A stretch of 64,000 nt of DNA, taken from contig DASVTU010000030.1 in NCBI GenBank assembly GCA_036387415.1, forward strand, positions 62,001 through 126,000, written 5' to 3'. Every line of letters starts with the position of its first letter. The first letter of the stretch is position 1. Shown here in pieces: positions 56,865 to 64,000 of this stretch. This DNA is from DASVTU01 sp036387415. Lineage in GTDB: Bacteria > Acidobacteriota > Blastocatellia > Pyrinomonadales > Pyrinomonadaceae. The notes under the pieces were generated by a model that was not told the DNA's origin, did no database searches, and saw only the letters and a program-made list of their open reading frames with translations. The position numbers were made by a program, and so were the translations under genes.

Positions 56865-57680
56865 ATGCTGGAAGCAAGCAATATCACGTTCAAAGTGGGA
56901 AACAGGGCACTCATCTCCGAGGTGTCTGTTTCGTTTGCACCCGGCAAGTTTCACTTGGTAATTGGTCCAAACGGTGCGGGGAAATCAACTCTTATTAAGG
57001 TGCTGGCGCGGTTGCTGCGTCCGCAAAGTGGGAAGGTTGAATACGAAGGCGCTGACGTAAGGCATATAAGCGAATCCGATCTTGCGAAGCGTCGCGCAGT
57101 GCTTTCACAGGCCATTGAAGTTGCGTTTCCACTGACGGTGAGAGAGGTTGTCATGATGGGACGCTACCCGCACTTCGGAGGGCGTCCGGGTTCCATAGAT
57201 GAAAAAATTACCGATGAACTCATGGAGTTTTTCGACGTTATGGAATTCCGTGACCGCAACTATCAGACTCTCAGTGGAGGCGAACGCCAACGCGTCAACT
57301 TCGCACGTGTTCTCGCGCAATTATGGCGCGCCAACTCCTCCTCGTTGCCAGTTCCCGCGTCTCCCGCGACGCCCTCATCTTGCCGATATCTGTTCCTTGA
57401 CGAGCCTCTCACTTTTCTCGACATCCACCATCAAATCGCATTCATGAAAAAGGTGCGTAGTTTTGCTGACGCTCCTGATGTTGTTACGGTGGGTGTGGTT
57501 CACGATTTGAATCTCGCTGCCCGCTTCGCCGACCAGATAGTGTTGCTGAATCACGGACATGTCGTGGCATCCGGCACTGCCGCCGAGGTGCTTACGACCG
57601 CCCGCATTCGGGACGTGTTCGGTGTGGAACCGACATTCGTCCCCATCAAGCAATCCAGCGTCCATCTCATCTTCGATTGA
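56865..57680 (+). CDS. hmuV: ABC transporter ATPase
   Basis: 271 residues from ATG 56865 (MLEASNITFKVG); a GTG at 56826 in frame adds 13 residues. Walker A GPNGAGKST, Q-loop, signature LSGGERQR, Walker B YLFLDEPLTFLD, and the H-loop VVHDLN. It carries the insertion before Walker B (WRANSSSLPVPASPATPSSC) seen in HmuV. Drives heme or metallophore import with HmuT and HmuU. Confidence 0.92.
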   Translation: MLEASNITFKVGNRALISEVSVSFAPGKFHLVIGPNGAGKSTLIKVLARLLRPQSGKVEYEGADVRHISESDLAKRRAVLSQAIEVAFPLTVREVVMMGRYPHFGGRPGSIDEKITDELMEFFDVMEFRDRNYQTLSGGERQRVNFARVLAQLWRANSSSLPVPASPATPSSCRYLFLDEPLTFLDIHHQIAFMKKVRSFADAPDVVTVGVVHDLNLAARFADQIVLLNHGHVVASGTAAEVLTTARIRDVFGVEPTFVPIKQSSVHLIFD

Positions 57681-58200
57681 AAGATTCGGGTCTAACTTAC
57701 ATCTGGAGAATGGCAAACTGAACAATTCTCTCGGCAGCATGCCGCGCTGCAATAGAGGCAGCGATTGAATATTGCACAAAGGCCACACAGCGCAATCGAG
57801 AGACGCATAATTTAATCGGCCATGTCATCTGCAACCGACAGAACGACGCAACGAGTAGTGACAAAGTTTTATGTTGACAAATATGGGATGCGGGGCTAGG
57901 CTTCGCGCGTCCTTCTTTACTTGCAGTGCTGCTCGCAGGCGGCGGCCATCCACGGTAATCAACATGAGAGACGCTCTCATGCTTCTACACGAATCATCTA
58001 TTTCAGTCTAACAATTGAACGCGGACTAACGCGACCCGATGTTTCTTGGCTTTAGCTAAACCCACCTGAGCTTGTTTCAATCCTTTTTCCGCTTTCCACG
58101 CTTCATATCCAAAAGGGAATTGGTGTTGATGCCTCAAGCGATTCGACGACAACTCCCGTGTGTCCAGAGTTCAACATCTTTAAGAAGAGGGGATAAACAA
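57681..58200. other. Intergenic region with a promoter-like box and a palindrome
   Basis: TTGACA at 57874-57879 resembles a -35 box but the sequence 17 bp later (TAGGCT) is a poor -10. A perfect palindrome CATGAGAG-ACG-CTCTCATG at 57963-57981 may be an operator for the downstream beta-lactamase-like gene. Confidence 0.4.
57963..57981. promoter_or_regulatory. Palindrome CATGAGAG-ACG-CTCTCATG
   Basis: Eight-bp arms and a three-base centre, 220 bp before the start of the beta-lactamase-like gene. Operator or hairpin; no regulator to match it is in the window. Confidence 0.35.
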
Positions 58201-60132
58201 ATGAGAGCACTCATTTTGGCAGTGTTACTGATTCTCGTTAGCCAACCATTTGCTCACGACAAGAGCACTATTCGTCATGCAACTGCGACGAATGCTTCCG
58301 CCGCCGAGACCTTCCGGCACATTTACATCGACACCACACAGACGAGCACTACAGGCATCTCCGGATTCTACGCGACTAAAGAGGGCGTGCTGGAACCGGG
58401 GTCGAACGCCTTTCTGCGTGGTCTTGAGTTTGATGAAAAGGGCGACAAGCCCTGCTTCGTCCGTGCACACTGGTGGCGCTATACGGCGGATAGTTCGAGG
58501 GAAGACTTCTCCACCATTTTCGACATCTGTAAGGACGATGTGAAGGGAGATAAGAGCCTGCTCTTTAATTATACGGATACGCAGCGCCTGGCGGTGAGTT
58601 CGGTTCGCGTGTGCTCGAACAATGACAATGACCACCGACTAAAGGGCGTGAAACTGGTCAGCAGTTATATTGACCACAACAACTCCGGGAGAGTGGAGAG
58701 TAGCGGAAGAGAACTCTCCTTCGAGCGAACAAACTGTGCTTCATGGAAGACGACGCAGAGTTGTCCGGCAGGCATGGCCGCCGTGGGTCTCGTCATCAAA
58801 CACTCCGGGGAAGAGATAACGGGGCTGGCGCTGAAATGTGCAAAGCCATACGTCAAGCCCTATACCACCCCGGACACAACATCGTCCATTTCGGCTGACG
58901 AGCGGTTTTCCCGGATGGAGAAAGATATTCGCGTCGCCGTGGACAAAGACGGTAAGACCGAGAAGTTGACGATTAACGAGGCCATCGCGCGCCATGAGGT
59001 GAACGGCGCGACCGTCGTCATCATAGACGGCGGCAAGGTCAGCACCGTCCGCCACTACGGCGTCCGCAGCCGCAAGTCGAATCTCCCTACCAATAAGGAC
59101 ACTCTCTACCAGGCCGCCTCCACCTCGAAGTTTATCGCGGCCATCGGCATGTTGATTGCTTCCAACAAGGAGCATGGGCCGAAACTGGTGCGCTCAGTGC
59201 AGGCCACCGCCGATGACCACCCGAACAGCATCATCGCCAAATGGAGAGACAAGCAATTCAAGAAAGACAGCCCCTATCCGAAAGACATCACGATTGAGCG
59301 CCTCTTGAGCCACACGGCGGGGCTCGACACGCACGGCATCGGCACTGCACGCACCGACAGCAAGACCGACATGGAAAATATTCTGTTGGGTCAAGTGCTG
59401 AATCCGGGCGTCAAGCCGTTCAGCCCTCCCGGCCTTCTCTATTCGTATTCCGGAGGCGGGTTTACCGCCGCCGAAGCGATGCTCGAAATTCATTCGGGTC
59501 GCAGCGCCACCGACTTCCTGAACAATGAAGTGCTGCGGCACTTCGGCATGACGAAGAGCACCTTCAACACGGCGACCGACAGCATGACCAATCTGGCGCG
59601 TGGCTGTAGCCGGGGTATCTGCTCCGACACGCCTGAGCACACGACCGTAAAGTTTGCGGGCGGACTGCTAGCGAACCCGGAAGAGTACGCCCGTCTGCTC
59701 ACCGTCATTATCAACAACGGCAAAGACTCAAGCGGCAAAGAGTTGCTTCCGCTCGCCGACGTGCAACGACTGATGACACCCGCGGCGAATACCATCAGTT
59801 CAAAGAAGGCTTGCAGCACTCACAGCAACTGCATCATCAGCGAGAAGTGTTACGGTGGAAAGTGCATCATGCCGCTTCCCGCCGATGGTGAATGGTACGG
59901 GCTGGGCGTTTCGCTAAGCGATTACGAGGATTTTAATAACTTCCCCAACAATCTCTCTCACGGCGGCTCACAAACCGATGCGAGGGCATATTTTTTCATC
60001 GACCGCAAGGATGGCAGGGGCGTCGTAATCATGGTAAATGGCGAGGAAAAGTGGAAGAAGAACGGAGTCGAGTACGGGGCTCCGTACCTGCTAGGTGACA
60101 TCAGGGATGCGTTCTTCCGCAACTTCCCGTGA
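58201..60132 (+). CDS. Exported serine beta-lactamase-like hydrolase with extra N-terminal domain
   Basis: 643 residues from ATG 58201, after GAGGGGATAAACAA, with signal peptide LILAVLLILVSQPFAH; the longer 58072 start lacks such fit. Residues about 45-215 are an unassigned Cys-containing domain (HIYIDTTQTSTTGISGFYAT, NDNDHRLKGVKLVSSYID, SCPAGMAAVGLVIKHSG). The class C-type fold follows: SxxK in ASTSKFIAA near 308-311, YSYSGGG near 417, HGG near 587. A Cys-rich insert, CSTHSNCIISEKCYGGKC near 539-556, sits before the last part. Probably an esterase or peptidase rather than an antibiotic enzyme; substrate unknown. Confidence 0.82.
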   Translation: MRALILAVLLILVSQPFAHDKSTIRHATATNASAAETFRHIYIDTTQTSTTGISGFYATKEGVLEPGSNAFLRGLEFDEKGDKPCFVRAHWWRYTADSSREDFSTIFDICKDDVKGDKSLLFNYTDTQRLAVSSVRVCSNNDNDHRLKGVKLVSSYIDHNNSGRVESSGRELSFERTNCASWKTTQSCPAGMAAVGLVIKHSGEEITGLALKCAKPYVKPYTTPDTTSSISADERFSRMEKDIRVAVDKDGKTEKLTINEAIARHEVNGATVVIIDGGKVSTVRHYGVRSRKSNLPTNKDTLYQAASTSKFIAAIGMLIASNKEHGPKLVRSVQATADDHPNSIIAKWRDKQFKKDSPYPKDITIERLLSHTAGLDTHGIGTARTDSKTDMENILLGQVLNPGVKPFSPPGLLYSYSGGGFTAAEAMLEIHSGRSATDFLNNEVLRHFGMTKSTFNTATDSMTNLARGCSRGICSDTPEHTTVKFAGGLLANPEEYARLLTVIINNGKDSSGKELLPLADVQRLMTPAANTISSKKACSTHSNCIISEKCYGGKCIMPLPADGEWYGLGVSLSDYEDFNNFPNNLSHGGSQTDARAYFFIDRKDGRGVVIMVNGEEKWKKNGVEYGAPYLLGDIRDAFFRNFP

Positions 60133-61266
60133 GCGCCCGGTTGCACGGAGTTTGACCATCTGAAACCTCAACGACTCTTTCGCGAGATTGTGCTTTCGCG
60201 CGTCCACGTCGAGCTACATACAACTCGTAATAATCGGGGTGCAGGATAACGGGCATGCTGTCGTGCGCGGGTCGCTGCACCTCGTTAGCTTCCGTCTTCA
60301 GGATAGTGTAGAAGTTGATAGCTTGGCTGCCCTCTCCTTCGATAATTACCTCTTGACAGTAGGTGGGAGGACGATTACCTAACTGTAATTGATGCTCAGC
60401 ATGGCGCTCACTTTCGTACAGGCACTTCGATATAACTGTCGCCATACCAGTTGATTTGCAACGGCTCACGAGCCTCGGCAATTGTCTCCTCGATGACTGG
60501 CTTCCAAGCAGACACGTTGCCGCGATGAGAGCCACGCGCACCACGCGTTCCATACCACGACCCGTCGCGCATTTGGTGCCATTAAGGAGGAGACTCTTAG
60601 TTTGATTCCGTTTGAAAGCGCGGCGGGTGTTCGTCATTGCTCCCTACTAACCTCTCTTGCTGCGCGCGAGGTTACTGCACAATTCTTCAGAAGGGGGCGC
60701 ATAATTTAACGCCTTCATTCATCTTAACTTGATGTCTGCGCGAAGACCTGTGAAAGTGCCAAACCTACTCTGAAGGGATAACTACCGTTCTTAACTCTGT
60801 TAAGGATAGGCCGTTTTTATTGACAGCATCTAGCCCGCAGTATATAAGTTTTGGCCTGTCGTCGGTTCTCGCAAGAGTCTTCTCAGTAACCCGACTCTTC
60901 TCTCATTAACGCAAAGCCGCCTCGCTCACGTTCTATCTTAAATTGCCTTGCGGGTGTCTTGATTGAGCAACGGGGGTTCCCTCGACAGCTCAACCGCCGA
61001 CGGCGAAAGTCATCATCGGTCTGTTTCTCTCAACCTCGTTTCGCCGGCTTTAACCTAAGCAATGTTGCCCGCTACTGTCGGGGCAAATTCCACAACAAGT
61101 CGGGAGTTCGGACTCGGGCATCGAACGCCAATGTCCCCCTAATATTTTATGACTGAGCGTGTGCGGTGTTCTTTCTGTGCAGTTATCCCCTGTTAAGAAA
61201 TCCGAATTTCCTTTCCTTTGGCACGCTCTTCGGAGCGCGCCATTCCCCCGGGGATGAGGAACTTTC
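60133..61266. other. Gap of 1.1 kb, mostly without genes
   Basis: Contains the weak small frame at 60408-60572 and the promoter region of the second di-heme peroxidase, which has a good ribosome site (GAGGAACTTTCATG). No RNA gene seen. Confidence 0.45.
60408..60572 (-). CDS. Possible small protein of 54 residues
   Basis: Opens at ATG 60572: MRDGSWYGTRGARGSHRGNV, then SAWKPVIEETIAEAREPLQI and NWYGDSYIEVPVRK. The amino-acid pattern (W, Y, P, E-rich helix) looks natural. A second frame continues over the region downstream (60101-60420) with similarly natural sequence (CQEVIIEGEGSQAINFYTIL, HPDYYELYVARR), so a frameshifted gene on this strand is possible. No family recognised and no clear ribosome site. 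Confidence 0.3.
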   Translation of the reverse strand: MRDGSWYGTRGARGSHRGNVSAWKPVIEETIAEAREPLQINWYGDSYIEVPVRK

Positions 61267-62670
61267 ATGACTGTCCAACGATGCAAGATAATAGTTTTAC
61301 TCTTCGCGCTGGTCATTGGCGGAGCGATGTTTCTGACGCCGAGGAGTTCTGCGAGCGGCGGCGACAGCGTTCTCGATGACCAGTTATCTGCGCTGCTCGG
61401 CCAGCACGGGTTCACGGGCAAAGTCGGCTCGTCGCTCGAACAGAGGCTTGGCCGCAAAATTGACAATCAACTCGCCGAACTCGGCAAGAGCGCCTTTCAC
61501 GATAGCCTGCTTGGTTTGGCGAACGACAACTCCTGCGCGGGCTGCCACGCAGCGCCCGCCGGTTTCGGCGATACGCAGTCCATCGCCATCGGCGTTGACA
61601 ATAACGACATCGTCGGCCCCGACCGCACCGGCCCGCGCAATCAGCGACGCGCGCCGATGGTTATCAATAACGCCTTCTTCCCCGCGTTGATGTGGAACTC
61701 GCGCTTCAACTCCGTCTCCGGCGACCCGTTCAATAACAGCGCGGGTTTCCAGTTTCCCTTCCCCGAAGGCTTCTCGCTCTCCGGCCTGCCGCACCTCTTG
61801 ACCGCGCAGGCGTTCATCCCCGTCACGGAGAGGCCGGAGATGGCGGGTTTCCACCCGTCGCTGCCGGGCACGAACGACGGCATCCGCGACGAGGTGGTGG
61901 CTCGACTGAACGCCAACGCCGAGTACCGGAAACTCTTCGGTAGGATATTCCGCGAAGTTAAAGACGGCGCGCCCATCACCTATGAGATGCTGGCGCGAGC
62001 CATCGCCGAATTCGAGTTCACGTTAACTTTTGCCAATGCTCCGATTGACCAGTTCGCGCGCGGCCAGCGAAACGCCATGACCAACGACGAAAAGCGTGGT
62101 GCGCTCATCTTCTTCGGGTCGGGAAACTGTGTGAGTTGCCATGCCGTCTCGGGACAATCCAATGAGATGTTCAGCGACTTCAAGATGCACGTCGCGGGTA
62201 TCCCGCAGATTGCACCTTCAGTCACGAACGTCACCTTCGACGGCCCCGGAGCCAACGAGGATTTCGGTCTGGAACAGGTGACAGGCAATCCCAACGACCG
62301 CTACGCCTTCCGCACCTCGCCGCTCAGGAATCTGGCACTGCAACCTACGTTCTTCCATAACGGAGCTTTCACCAGACTGGAAGACGCGGTGCGCTACCAT
62401 CTCGATGCCGTCGGCTCAGCCGCGAACTACAACCCGGCGCAGGCGGGTCTCGACGCCGACTTACAAGGGGCGCAAGGGCCGATAGCGCCGGTGCTGGCGC
62501 GCATCTCCCCGCAGCTTGCGACGCCAGTTGCGTTGTCGAACGCAGAGTTCCAACAACTCATCGCTTTCCTGCACGGCGGGTTGCAAGACCCGCGAGCGAC
62601 GCCGGAAAACTTACGCAAGCAGATTCCGAAGAGTCTGCCAAGCGGCAGGCCTTTGGCGCTCTTCCAGTAA
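61267..62670 (+). CDS. Second exported di-heme cytochrome c peroxidase-like protein
   Basis: 467 residues; ATG after GAGGAA. Signal anchor IVLLFALVIGGAMFL. Heme sites C90-A-G-C93-H94 and CVSCH near 288. Between them AFIPVTERPEMAGFHPSL; after them FRTSPLRNLALQPTFFHNGA and LIAFLHGGL, typical of MauG/CcpA-like enzymes. Much like the enzyme at 40727-42031 in order, though only distantly similar. A strong terminator follows, and a degenerate TPR 3' end lies just beyond. Confidence 0.9.
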   Translation: MTVQRCKIIVLLFALVIGGAMFLTPRSSASGGDSVLDDQLSALLGQHGFTGKVGSSLEQRLGRKIDNQLAELGKSAFHDSLLGLANDNSCAGCHAAPAGFGDTQSIAIGVDNNDIVGPDRTGPRNQRRAPMVINNAFFPALMWNSRFNSVSGDPFNNSAGFQFPFPEGFSLSGLPHLLTAQAFIPVTERPEMAGFHPSLPGTNDGIRDEVVARLNANAEYRKLFGRIFREVKDGAPITYEMLARAIAEFEFTLTFANAPIDQFARGQRNAMTNDEKRGALIFFGSGNCVSCHAVSGQSNEMFSDFKMHVAGIPQIAPSVTNVTFDGPGANEDFGLEQVTGNPNDRYAFRTSPLRNLALQPTFFHNGAFTRLEDAVRYHLDAVGSAANYNPAQAGLDADLQGAQGPIAPVLARISPQLATPVALSNAEFQQLIAFLHGGLQDPRATPENLRKQIPKSLPSGRPLALFQ

Positions 62671-62688
62671 GACAGACAAGACAAATTT

Positions 62689-62727
62689 CAACCCCCGCTC
62701 AGTGCTTGCCTGACCGAGCGGGGGTTG
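62689..62727 (+). terminator. Strong terminator after the second peroxidase
   Basis: CAACCCCCGCTC and GAGCGGGGGTTG pair perfectly over 12 bp with a 15-base loop. The following ATAGTTCTTCTGG is only mildly T-rich. Confidence 0.8.
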
Positions 62728-62833
62728 ATAGTTCTTCTGGAAGAATTAACTGTGGCGAACTTATGACACGCTACGCGCAACGCCAATGCTCCCAACATGC
62801 GAGGCGTCGCGCCAGAGAACGCCTATCGCTGCC

Positions 62834-62989
62834 CGCGGAGTCCTTAACATTCACGCCGGAGAGGCACGCTCTCGCTTCTTCTGTCTCGGGTCTGATGCTA
62901 TCGGCTTGGCGGCACTACTCCATGAGCTTCCCGTAGTATGTCTTCGCCCTTTTCCGGTCTGTCGCGAGCTTGGCCGCACGCGCCGCACC
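62834..62989 (-). pseudogene. Degenerate 3' end of the TPR-protein gene
   Basis: About 140 of 156 positions match 38944-39099, the 3' end of the TPR gene, without gaps. Its minus-strand reading RAAKLATDRKRAKTYYGKLM meets a TAG within the copy (where the intact gene has CTC), then goes on CRQADSIRPE to GVNVKDSAG. So it is a remnant of a duplicated TPR gene. It ends 3 bp before the next minus-strand gene's stop codon. Confidence 0.75.
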
Positions 62990-62992
62990 GTG

Positions 62993-64000
62993 TTACTGCG
63001 CCGCCGTGAAGCCCGTCAGCGGGTTGCCGTAGAACGCTTCGGCCTTCCACGCCGTCCGATCCCACTGACCGTCTTGGTCTCCGATTATCTGGACGGGCAC
63101 GATAACGCGGTCGCTGCCGAGCTTGTTGGCAGTGGCGATGCCATTATCGAACTTCCCATCAGGTCCAACGGTGAACTTAATAGACCGCGCCAGTTTGTTA
63201 TTCCAGAGTACCTTCAACTCGTACTCGCCCGGATTCGCGCTGAGCAGATGGAGCGGCCCGAACATGCCGGGTTCTTCTTTTGTCTTGTCCCAGCCACGCA
63301 AGTTCGGGAAGCTGCACCTCACGCGCGCCCACTTTGCTTTTTGCGGGACGGTATCGGCGACGTAGTGCGTAGTGTTGTTCTCCACATCCGACTCGCAACT
63401 AGCCCTGCCGACTTCCTCGCCTTCAAAGGTTTTCTTGCCCACCTCCTTGCCGTTGAGGAATATGTGCGGCTTAAAATTCACCGCTTCACCGCGCACCCAG
63501 AACGCGATATGCACATCAGGGCGATCCCATCCCTTCAAATCGTCAGGGGTCAGATAGACGTAGCCGATAGGCAGGTTCCAGTCGTGGTTGACGAAATAGA
63601 CGAAATGGTTGGCGGCCTTCGGGCCGTGCTCGTTGGAAAGGACTTTCTCCACTTTCGCCCTGCCATTAAAGAGCGTCGAGTCAGTACCGTTCAGTTCGTT
63701 CCGCATTTTGATGGCGAAGTTGACTAGGCCGACCGAGGTCGAAGCCTTGTCTTCGGGAATGTCGCGTCCGCCGCATGAGGTCTTCCACCAGCGTCCCTGC
63801 GGCGTCTCCTCGGTCGCGCAGTCGAACCTCACCGCAGGCCCGCCGCCGGGGATGGTGTATTCGACGTAGAGTTGACTGCCACTGGCGATAGGCCCGTTGA
63901 CGCGGTACTCGATTCGAGGCACCCAACTCCAAACATCGTAGTTCTTGCGGTAAACGTTATAGGTGAACGGAGTCATCTGAACGGAGTCTTTGGCGATTGT
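62993..64000 (-). CDS. Unidentified protein, 5' end outside window
   Basis: 336 codons are open to the right edge; the ATG at 63976 is internal because the frame continues to 64000 (TIAKDSVQ). Beta-rich and soluble-looking: SWVPRIEYRVNGPIASGSQL, PEDKASTSVGLVNFAIKMRN, GWDRPDVHIAFWVRGEAVNF, YELKVLWNNKLARSIKFTVG, and an end TAWKAEAFYGNPLTGFTAA. Cys pairs are few (about four). No motif I know. Probably exported, since surrounding proteins of this composition are, but the signal would lie outside the window. Confidence 0.7.
   Translation of the reverse strand, partial: TIAKDSVQMTPFTYNVYRKNYDVWSWVPRIEYRVNGPIASGSQLYVEYTIPGGGPAVRFDCATEETPQGRWWKTSCGGRDIPEDKASTSVGLVNFAIKMRNELNGTDSTLFNGRAKVEKVLSNEHGPKAANHFVYFVNHDWNLPIGYVYLTPDDLKGWDRPDVHIAFWVRGEAVNFKPHIFLNGKEVGKKTFEGEEVGRASCESDVENNTTHYVADTVPQKAKWARVRCSFPNLRGWDKTKEEPGMFGPLHLLSANPGEYELKVLWNNKLARSIKFTVGPDGKFDNGIATANKLGSDRVIVPVQIIGDQDGQWDRTAWKAEAFYGNPLTGFTAAQ

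Overview
The window reads as a chromosome segment of an Acidobacteriota-like bacterium, possibly of the Blastocatellia or Pyrinomonas type. That placement is an inference from gene content. The markers are a TIGR02999-type ECF sigma factor overlapping a Ser/Thr kinase with a C-terminal PD40 beta-propeller, an Oar-like TonB-dependent receptor with an N-terminal carboxypeptidase-regulatory domain, very large secreted proteins made of such domains, and many isolated enzymes separated by decayed gene remnants. There are no rRNA, tRNA, CRISPR or prophage genes that I can see.

Layout. Positions 1-18.6 kb are one minus-strand unit of three exported proteins: a giant of about 4,500 residues (about 29 carboxypeptidase-regulatory repeats plus a duplicated module), a small exported thioredoxin-fold protein 5 bp downstream, and an Ig-repeat protein that runs off the left edge. 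A 1.4 kb gene-free gap leads to the sigma factor/kinase pair (20.0-23.5 kb). Next come an exported Cys-repeat putative metallopeptidase (minus) and a three-gene overlapping operon of Baeyer-Villiger-type monooxygenase, alpha/beta hydrolase and SDR (25.4-28.7 kb), which recalls the start of the mycobacterial mymA operon. At 28.7-30.5 kb a frameshifted marC and a dapB remnant lie beside a membrane-anchored peroxiredoxin-like gene. An in-frame TGA sits at its active-site cysteine position and a stem-loop follows, so I read it as a selenoprotein. A MocR-type regulator follows.

From 32.6 to 42 kb there is a copper radical oxidase (galactose oxidase-like) followed by a SCO copper chaperone with a hairpin-rich leader, a VOC gene separated by a complete attC-like site from a small membrane-protein gene, a Tat-exported dienelactone hydrolase-like protein, a second dapB remnant, and a di-heme cytochrome c peroxidase with a TPR lipoprotein-like or periplasmic protein. 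At 42.9-47.3 kb a polysaccharide-deacetylase-like gene converges on a tightly overlapping operon of ACP, SDR, adenylate-forming ligase and AAC(3)-family acyltransferase. I read this as a small acyl-transfer pathway acting on an amino-sugar or other amine, and it is the best candidate for an undescribed system here.

From 48 kb rightward lie a secreted NucA-like nuclease followed by its NuiA-like inhibitor, a TonB-dependent receptor, an hmuTUV-like heme/metallophore ABC transporter, a serine beta-lactamase-like protein with an extra N-terminal domain, a second di-heme peroxidase, a degenerate copy of the TPR gene's 3' end, and an unidentified exported-looking gene cut by the right edge. Gene fragments (dapB twice, marC, DUF3494 ice-binding, alpha/beta hydrolase, TPR) and attC-like dyads show repeated rearrangement between 23 and 48 kb.
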